Assembly (NCBI GenBank): GCA_963971305.1
Contig: OZ020308.1
Location: 16,649,092-16,713,091 of the forward strand
Length of the DNA: 64,000 bases
Reading direction: 5' to 3'
Source: Arcuatula senhousia
Lineage: Eukaryota; Mollusca; Bivalvia; Mytilida; Mytilidae
Below the pieces are notes generated by a model. That model saw nothing but the letters and a program-made list of their open reading frames with translations. It had not been told where the DNA came from and did not search any database. Position numbers and translations under genes: made by a program. Positions 55,317 through 64,000 of this stretch are shown here, piece by piece; the stretch's first letter is position 1, and each line of letters starts with the position of its first letter.

Positions 55317-55859
55317 GTTGGCGGGGAAGTCCATTTAAAAAAATTCCGAAACCCCTTTGTTTTAGATAATGGATTCAATAATTGAAGGAAAAAGTGTTAG
55401 GAACCAACTTAAACCTTCAGGTACTTGTAGTCAACTTGTAATCAATGTTCCGTAATTTATAAATAACTATCTGAATCGTATGGTCTTGCTTTGATATTTC
55501 ACAGTCCCTCATACAGGTGTGCCTGTCTCATATTGTTTTTACTTAAAAAAAAAAACAAATGAGAAATACATGTATCAGAAAAACTTTTAGTTTTAATAGA
55601 AAATAAAGAGATGTGGAATAAGTGTACGCGACACAGCCCACAATTAAACGGCAATTTAGAAAAACCACAATGGTTAATTTAATATATATGTTTTATCTAC
55701 ATTTTTTAAATAAGTAGAATAACGAAAGGAAAATTCTTAGTGATGAGCAATTAAAGAAAAAGACCGAAACAATGAAGTGCACCCCATCTTCTGGTTAAAA
55801 TGCATCTTTATATATGGTATATTGTACATTTCAAAAGATCCACTGAAGACTACTGAATT

Positions 55860-56173
55860 TTCATGTTATTTTGACCGGAAGTTGACATTATGTCAAACTA
55901 CGCGCATGAATATGTAATTACAAGAAATAGTTCTTGGTCAATGACTGATTTTACCATGCCTTCTTAGCTCTTAATTTTATCAAAATTAAATGCAACAACA
56001 TTTTGTTTTCTCATAATGATGGTGAGGGAACAAGAAAAGGAATCACAAACGAACAAGATATTTTTGGTATTTTTATGCCGGCGGAAGTCGGAAGGACACG
56101 ACACCGGTGATGACGTTGGTCACAGTCATCAGACCATTTCACAACTGATAAATTCGTCGAAATTTGCCATATT
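55860..56173. promoter_or_regulatory. Probable bidirectional promoter between MZT2 and OSBP
   Basis: MZT2 (minus) and OSBP (plus) are transcribed away from each other. The interval has an ETS-like ACCGGAAGT (55874-55882), a second GCGGAAGT (56091-56098) and TGACGT (56111-56116), with a local rise in GC/CpG. No TATA box is evident. Start sites need transcript data. Confidence 0.45.
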
Positions 56174-59100
56174 ATGGCTGAATCTAGACCGCAACATCAA
56201 GCCCAGTATAGGGGCTGGCTGTACAAATGGACAAACTATCTGCGTGGTTATCAGAAACGCTGGTTTGTCCTCCAAAATGGACTTTTATCGTACTATAGGT
56301 TGGTTTCCTGAACCTGCATGTCATGATTTCCTATTTGTCTTGCCACCCACTCATTAAGAACTCAAGTTTACTTTTATTGGGAAGTGGCATTTTAATATCA
56401 AAAAGGCAATGTATTTGATAAACTTACAGATTAAGATTGAATTGAAAACCATGAGATGTGGAAATTATAAGTGTTTGTGACACAGCTGAGTCGGCTCTCA
56501 TAAACAAGCAGCAAACTAGAAAATTTATACCTCAATGGAAAACAGCCAGCAGCCTTCAAGGAGGCCAAACTAAGGTAGATGCTTGCTGTTTTGTGACAGA
56601 CTCAAGGTCAAATAAAATGCACAGAACTCAAATCCAGCATTGAAATAGTCTAAGAAAGACTACCTTTTTAAACTAGGAATAGAAATTACGGGCATTTCGG
56701 TAATTCGATGTACCTGAAAACATTAAAATGACAAGAACAAACAAAAGCTTTGTCTATGATTCCTGGCCAAGGACAAGTATACATAAAATGTGGCAAGGTT
56801 AATCTTGGTCCATCCAATCCTTGGCAAAGCAATAACAGTGGCAGATCCAGAAATTCTGAAAAGAGGGGGCCCACCGACTGGCCTACATTGTAAGAGGGGG
56901 GCTGCTTTGGTTACGCATCAGTGATTTCCTATATATTCAGCCATAATTTCTGGCAAAAGTGGGGGCTGCCCCCCTAGATCCGCCTATGAATAAATTTTAC
57001 ACACCCTAAATGATGGGAAAGGATGTTTTAAGCAAATCAAACATAAATGCAACTTCCATAAATTCATTCAAGTCAGCTTTCAACGGTGAGGATTTGAATC
57101 CATATAAATTTACTACACTTGTTCTTTATAGGGCGCGCACTATATACATGATATAAGTTTATTTGTAACCAGTTATTTACTTAAAATCACTTGAAGAAAT
57201 ATCCATCTTTGAGTAGGTGGAGCTACATGTACAATGCAGTCCCATTACTCATGAAAAAAAATGAATTGCATGACTTACATGTAGCTTGTTTTACAAAGAT
57301 ACACATGACACTCAAAATAAAAGATGTGTATGATGAGTTGTTTAAAAGTTTATTTATTAAACTGCAAAGTTCAAGATCAAAATCTTACAATTTGATTTTT
57401 TTAAATGAAACCTGATATTTATACAATAGATAAAATACATGTATTTTAACAATTGAATTCAAATTTTTGAGCAGGTGGCATAAAGAACATGTTTTCCTGA
57501 AAAAAACTCTTTTGTAAGAATATATAAAATATAAATAAATACATATACAAAATTAATTAACATGTCTATCTGTTGAATGGAAGGGAAATATCCCAGGAAT
57601 GATGTGAAGATGCACATGACATAAGTCCATCAAAAGTGGGGGTATTTACCCCAGTGGAGGGCATCACCAAAAACAGTAATTTTTTTAAATAACCATTTTC
57701 AGTTATGTGCTTTTTTCAAATATAACCATTTTTCAGTTATTATACCACCGAAATAAATTTGCGGACCTATAATGGTATGATGCTGTCGTTGTCATCTCAT
57801 TGTCTGTTAATTACATGTATAGTGTGTACACAATAACTTTAGTTCTAGTTATCCTAATGCAATGAAATTTGGCTTACCATAAAAGGGTGGATGGGATTGA
57901 TTTTTGGGGTCCCCCATTTTTACGTTTAGAAATTAGGGGCCAAACTGGAACTTATTTGTTTGTTCCCAAAATAATTTTTGTTCTGGATAACCAAATGCAG
58001 TTTAATTGTACAATAATGTTTCATACCATATAAGGATGAATAGGATTGATTTTTTGGGTCCCCCAATATTTGTTTAGAAATTAAGGGCCCTCAAGTTGCA
58101 AAAAATGCAACTTTTTTATTTCAACTCTGATTTTGAAATATTTTTTTTTTTGCATGTTAAGTCTTTTTTTGCATGTTTGTCAAGTAGTCAATACAAAATG
58201 GAGGATTAACTATGACAGCCCCTTATTTTTAAATTATGCAAAAAGGGCCAAAATCAAAACTTTTTTTATTTATTGTCCTATTTCAATTTTTATACCCCTG
58301 CTACTTAGGTTTTTACACATAATGGATATAAATGCAAAATTTTCCGTCACTGTTTCCAAAGTAACTACATGAGATAGAGGTCTGATATTTTGTATACAGC
58401 TTTATCCTATAGTACCATATGGTGTTTACCCATTTTATGCTCCAAGGTAGTCTTTTTCCTGTTTACCGAATACTTAGGTTTTTACACATAATGGACAAAT
58501 GATGGACATAAATGCAAAATTTCTGTCACAGTTTCCCAAGCAACTTCATGAGATAGGAGTCTGATATTTTGTATACAGCTTTATCCTATAGTACCATATG
58601 GTGTATAGCGATTTTATGTTCCTAGGTCAACCATTTCCTGTTTACCGAGTATTTAAACTTGTATGGGGAGCGGGGGTATTACTAGTGAACATTAGCTCAC
58701 AGATTTGCTTGGTTTTGTTAATTAATTCTTGTCAAGTACATTTGAGGTAGTGAATTTACAAAATTGAGGATTAATTTCTTGACACTGCCCTCCCCTTTAT
58801 TGCTGTAAGGGACCAATAGGAGCAAAAATGAAAGGTAGCAGATATCCTTAATGATTGACCAAAATGGGTAGTATTTATGTAATTGTTATTATTCCTTGTG
58901 AAATGTGAGTGGAAAGTCCACAAAAGGCTGCATTTGTCAAATATCTTTGCCAATCATACATGGGCTGCATGTGTCCAAAGCAATTGACTATCCATATTGG
59001 ACCTAAAAGGTACAGGGTTCGACATGTTGTGATCGTATCATGCTGCGCTTGGCGAAGCTTTTTATGTTTTAATTGAAAGCCATTTTTGAACCAGCTTTGT

Positions 59101-62100
59101 GGACTGAACAATTTTTTCTTATCAATATTATTATTTTTCTTTGAAAAATCAACATTTCCCCTTTAATTTAAAACCATAATATCTGTTACCCACTACTAGG
59201 AAGTTGCTATGCAAGGCAGTCAAAGCAAGGCCCCTTGGGACATTAAATTCTCATAAGAAAGCAATTGCCTCAATCAAGCTATCCAAATGTTTTGTTTTAT
59301 CATTCTTGTCAGATTTTCCATCAAACTTAGCCTAGGATTCTACTTATTTATATCATATGATGTGGAACTTTTAATGAAATTCAATATGTACAAGAAAAAA
59401 TAACCAATTTCAGTTATTTCTCTAAAATTGACAAGGGAGATAATTAAAAAAACTTAAAATATGCCTAAAATATAACCAATTTAAGTTATAAATTTAATAA
59501 CTGATTTTGGTGATGCCCCTTCCCATCCTTGAGTAGTTTTTTTTTTATTTTGACCAAAATATCTCCTGAACACTGCAAGCTTTTCAAAATTTCTCCATCT
59601 GTCCCTGCCCTCCTTAGGGCTTTAGGCTTTAAACAATTTTTGTATAAGAAAGAAGAGGCATAATCGGTGCATAAACATGTTGTATTCCAGTCTGTCTGTC
59701 TGTTCCTCCATCCCAAACCTATTTAGCTATTAAGTAAAAGTTACCATGTTGAAAGATGGGGCTTCATGCCTTTTGGACATATTCTTGATTAGAATATTTT
59801 TTTGTATAAGATTTGAAAGAGTTATGGACATATGTCTTAATACGCTATTCAGTATTTAGTTTTTCACTATCAATTACTCAATAAAGTAAACATGCATTTT
59901 AAGGAGAATAAGTGAGCTCCTTACTGTTCAAGCTTTATTTTTATAATGGATCAATGATAAATCTTTTAAGATTTAAATGTTTTAAGGTTACACATGCAAT
60001 TACTTGTATAAGTCTGTATTCAAAGTAAAATCAAATATTATGCTTACAGAAATCAAGCGGAGATGGCCCATACATGTAGAGGAACAATCAACCTTGCTAA
60101 TGCCTTCATCCACACTGAAGATTCCAATACAATAGTAATATCTAACAGTGGTTCTTCTACGTACTATCTAAAGGCAACATCTGAGGTAGAAAGGCAAAAA
60201 TGGGTGACGGCCCTTGAACTTGCTAAAGCAGAGGCTGTGAAGTTACAGGACAGTGGTAAGACAATGACAGATTCAAGAAGCAAAGAGGCACCAATGGGGC
60301 ATTAGAATGTCAAAATTCCGAAAGGGCAACAACAAAACCAGTGAATACAACGGAGAACATCACAAAGATACACAAAATCAACTTAACAGAAATTAACAAT
60401 TCAAACTCAAGTTGTATCTCAAGATTCATATAATAAACATACAAAATTGAGACTTTAATTCAAACTCATTTATATCACTTTGTGCACAATTTCTAAGAAC
60501 AAAAATGAAAATCAATTTATCAATTTAGCTTTATCTTGGACAATGGCCAATTAAATTGGGATTTAGACTTTGATTTCCCTAAAAATCTTTTTGTTATAAC
60601 AAATGACAGTTAGATTAATGCTTATTTCAGGCATGTGCAGACAGTGCTTCAAAATTTATACATGTATTTGAAGATAGTTAACATTTCTCTTTACTTTTGG
60701 CTGTGAAACAAATTATTTCAAACTTTTGTCTTTGCTAGAAGTATGTTCCATGTATTTTAAAACCATAGAACATTTTGATTAGATAAATGAAATAACTGAT
60801 ATGTAACTATATTTGAAACATGTAATCATTGAAGAGCACAGTCAACAGGTCAACCCCAGAAAAGTCATTCCGCTGAAACAGTAGGAATTTTAGCGGATAA
60901 TTAATAGATTATAATATATTTTTGTTTGTTTGTAGAAAGTGATGAAGAAGAAGAAAGACAACCAGACAAAAATGAGCTTCAAAACACTGTTAAACTTCTC
61001 ATGTCAAAGTTAGAGGACATGAAGACTTGTAATGATCTTATTGCTAAACATGGCAGTGCCCTACAGAGAGCTCTGTCTGAATTAGAGAGTATGGAATTAA
61101 CAGCTAATGCCGAGCATCATGGGAGTAAAGCTAAAGTTATCAATGAAAGAGCCACCATGTTCAGAATCACATCCAATGCCATGATAAATGTAAGATATAG
61201 TTACATGTAGCATTTACAGTAGAAAGTCATTCACCTTTATCTTAATTTTCTGTCAATCTCACTCTTAGTTAAAAAAAACTTTCTTCATATGATTAGTACA
61301 TGTAATACATTGTATGTGTTCCTTTGGTATTATAACATAAGGATTCTGAATGGTCATCATTTAATTAAGGTCAAACATCGAGGATGTGGAAGCCCTTAGG
61401 CCCCTATTTTTTCTTCACTTTTTCCATCCATCCACATTTTTTGCAAATGCTTTAACTTAAAAACTATAACAGATACAGATGTGAAGTTTTGCACAGTAAT
61501 TAAGTATGATTTGAGGATCCACATATTTTTTTCTGAAAATGTCAAATATTTAAAAAAAACCACATTTTTTTTCCTGCACAACACTTCCTGATTTGGTCCA
61601 TATTCTTGTGTAATTAAATCTTTCATCAAGATTCTTTAATTCTAGATAATGTAGACCTATTCATTATTATCCCCCAAAATTCATAGCTGTCACAAAAACT
61701 GAAGTATTTTGATATTCATAATGCTCTATCAATGTCTGTGGACCTAGAAAACCTCTGAACATATTTTTTTTTTATCTCTGACAGGCATGTACAGAATATT
61801 TAGAAGTTGCCCAGTCCCAGACCAAGAGAATACAGAGATTGTTTGACTATGAACATGAACAGAGAGTTAAGCTAGAGGACATGGTAGAACAGCTGGCTAA
61901 AGAACAAGTGTCACTGGAGGTTCAGGCCAAGAAAACAATGCAGTCACAGAAAAATGGAAAAGAAAAGGGTAATATAACACTGTCACTAAAAATCTGATGT
62001 TAAAAAAAATGTTAACCTATACAGTCACTGAGTAATGAGAAAAAATTCCCCAATAAATATTCAACATACCTTTCCATGCTTTAAAATCATCATAACTTCA

Positions 62101-63309
62101 TTTGTTTTTTAACTCATATAGAATCATAAGAAATTTTCAAGGCAACCTTATGTAATCAATTGATAAAGGCTTATGTAATCAATTAATAAACAATCTAAAT
62201 ACATGTAGATAACACCTTAATAAATTATTCACATAATTGATTAGATAAAACTTATATCCATCTGATTACAATGTATCACAATTTGTATTGATGTCTTTTC
62301 TACTCTTTTGTTTATCTACGTACTGTATATTAGATAAAAATAAATATTAGATGTACATGTATTAATTTATGGATGACATAATGTCATTGATGTGTTTTGT
62401 CTCCACAGCCCCTAAAGGATCAGATGATGAGGATTTCTTTGATGCCTTGGACTACCAGGCTGAAGAGTTTGAAGTAGCCCTGCCTCATGAAATTATGTCA
62501 AACAGGTTTGTTTATTTTATTTTTAGAAGCATGGTAACTGTAAAAATATTTGGAAAGAATAGGTCGAAAGTAGTTTGATTGGTGGAAAGAATAAAAAGCA
62601 TGGAGATGTTTTGAAGATATTTACATCTGAAAATATGGTGATTAACTTTGTAAAGTGAACTTTTCTGTGTGTTTTTTTTTATTGCATATTAACTAAAAAT
62701 TTCATAAGTTTTTCCATGCAATCACAAAATAAGATAAGCTGTGGTATTTGAAAAGCTATATCATGACAAGGATTTAATTTAAATATTTATGAGAAAACAT
62801 CGAGAAAAAAGAAAAAAAAATTCCCCCCAAAAATATTTAGAAAATATGGAAACTTACATTCAAAATACTTAAACATTTTGTATAGGTGTAACATAAATAG
62901 GAACAATAGAATTATGATAACCTAAAAATAGGACAATACATAAGCTTTACAAAGTGCTATATGAAGATCATTATAAGCCTGCAGTGTATTTTATTTGCTG
63001 GACTTCATGGATTGAAATATTTAGGTTATAAAGTTGATGTCAAGCAGGTGGGGAAAATATTTTCCTAACACTTTTCTCAGTAAGTATTCATCACAGCATA
63101 TACAGCATGGCCAACCATAACAAGGGATTCAATTTCAGTTCTTTTGCTCACCGTCTTGTTTAATGTTTTGTTTATTTTTGTCTTTTTACAGAGAGGATGA
63201 CCACATTATCCCTGACGACAGAAGCAGTAACAACAGTGATACAGAAATGGATGGCCAAGAAGCTAGAGTATATTCTCATAAAAATAAATCTGATAGTCCT
63301 AAACGAACC
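56174..63309 (+). CDS. OSBP: Oxysterol-binding protein, N-terminal half (partial, continues beyond the window)
   Basis: Exons seen: 56174-56298, 60050-60255, 60936-61189, 61785-61968, 62409-62505, 63192-63309, all in consistent phase. The ATG at 56174 is chosen because an in-frame TGA lies upstream (56111) with no ATG between. Residues about 14-110 form a PH domain ([20 protein letters not shown], then [12 protein letters not shown] and [14 protein letters not shown]). An acidic link (SDEEEE) and a helical region follow ([51 protein letters not shown]), then a FFAT-like motif, DEDFFDALD. Human OSBP has the same order, with PH binding Golgi PI4P/ARF1 and FFAT binding ER VAP. The C-terminal sterol-binding domain lies beyond position 64000. 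It lacks the long Gly/Ala-rich leader of human OSBP. Confidence 0.92.
56838..56986. mobile_element. Small TIR element in OSBP intron 1
   Basis: GTGGCAGATCCAG at the left and CTAGATCCGCC at the right form short inverted ends around G-rich AGGGGGGC / GGGGGCTGCCCCC stretches. MITE-like. Confidence 0.45.
57741..59058 (+). mobile_element. Family B element in OSBP intron 1
   Basis: It starts TATACCACCGAAATAAATTTGCGG and GGTATGATGCTGTCG, ends CGACATGTTGTGATCGTATCATG then GCTGCGCTTGGCGAAGC (3' hairpin). The core has CACAATAACTTTAGTTC and AAATTAGGGGCC units. The interior (58290-58715) also contains a repeated phrase, GATATTTTGTATACAGCTTT. Confidence 0.7.
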
Positions 63310-64000
63310 GTAGGTCATATAGTACTGATACGATGCATGGTAGTCAGACACATAGCTTCCTTAATTAGCCTCGATATAAGGCTTTTATGTTTAACTTTTG
63401 TACCCTATTATTTACAACTTTTGTCCAGATATGTTCCAAATTGTAACACTTATGTAAAAAGGCATATTGAATATGGATTAAGCACTCCTTTTAAAGACTG
63501 TGTACTTTTGCTTGTATATTTTATTTAGCATGCCTAACCCAAACTTTTAATTTGATGCTTTTTTAGTTGGGATTTTCAATATTCGTATATTTTTTTTACA
63601 GAATTTCGCCATGCTTATAGTTTTCAGTACTTATTTTCCTACCAAGCTTTTTCTTTGCTTTTTAAAATAACATTTCTTTCTTACTATCTGTTTGACTTGA
63701 GAATTTTGTTGAAGACCATTTTTATTTATCTCCAATACTGTAGACAAGCCATATAAATGTAACCTGTATAGGGGTAACCATTGTTCTGGGAGAGAATAAT
63801 TATTTGTAGGGTACCATTGAGAGCCATGAAATTTTATCAATTTTTTATTGACTAGAAAAGAAAAAGAGAACTAAATCTATGGTCACAGTGGTGATTTTTC
63901 CTAATCTACAAAAATTAATGCAAATGAATTTTAAAGTATTTTCACAATATTTGCCTAAAAATAGAAACGGTCTTCCATCCTTCTACACCCTTCATTTACT
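63310..64000 (+). other. OSBP intron after exon 6, no further exon seen
   Basis: The donor ACC|GTAGGT at 63310 opens an intron. The 121-codon ORF running past it is read-through. I see no OSBP exon before the window ends. Confidence 0.45.

Noticed and set aside
60926..61210. Independent short gene starting at 60926
   Set aside because: It is OSBP exon 3 with read-through at both ends; acceptor and donor phases match the flanking OSBP exons.
1..64000. tRNA or rRNA genes
   Set aside because: I looked for cloverleaf-like segments with TTCGA-type B boxes and for rRNA-like conserved blocks and saw none I could support by eye.

Overview
The window is animal nuclear DNA: AT-rich, with genes split by GT-AG introns and many interspersed repeats. 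The repeat families (termini of the type AGCTCACCTG...GGCTCCTGGGAGCC, a second family opening with ATACGACCGC, and SINE-like copies ending in GGTGTTAAA) resemble those I associate with bivalve molluscs such as mussels. The organism is therefore inferred to be a bivalve; nothing in the window proves it.

Four genes are supported. (1) 4947-5852, plus: the last two exons of an unrecognised gene with a lysine-rich C-terminus. (2) 17884-50128, plus: a complete nibrin (NBN/NBS1) gene. I assembled 17 exons in consistent phase, 2583 nt in total, giving 860 residues: FHA, tandem BRCT, a long acidic SDDE-rich linker, and the Mre11- and ATM-binding tail. (3) 54746-53484, minus: MZT2, a gamma-tubulin-complex adaptor, converging on NBN. 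(4) 56174 to beyond the window, plus: the N-terminal half of oxysterol-binding protein (PH domain, coiled coil, FFAT motif), divergent from MZT2 across a probable shared promoter. A tentative two-exon, 80-residue gene lies antisense inside NBN intron 8.

The rest is mostly mobile DNA. Two families (A: 381-3830, 3920-4805, 9977-13003, 14178-14724, 36228-37784, 50651-52745; B: about 19600-20700, 35237-38558, 57741-59058) share one layout: a 5' hairpin, a (GTC)n-type tract running into GTTAAC, tandem core repeats and a 3' hairpin. An older family B copy shows the empty site of a family A insertion, placing it inside a T run. This fits Helentron-like, non-autonomous rolling-circle elements. There are also non-LTR retrotransposon fragments, several TIR elements, a 2.8-kb foldback element with 5-bp target duplications, a candidate solo LTR and SINE-like copies.

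The most unusual signal is in NBN. At four separate exons the 3' end of the exon plus its 5' splice site has been tandemly duplicated: a 93-bp unit x7 in the FHA exon, 51 bp x20 in a BRCT2 exon, 96 bp x13 in the exon after BRCT2, and a decayed second copy after the exon encoding the Mre11-binding motif. This creates dozens of decoy splice donors. In three of the four places only the first donor preserves the frame; in the FHA array every surviving donor is in frame.
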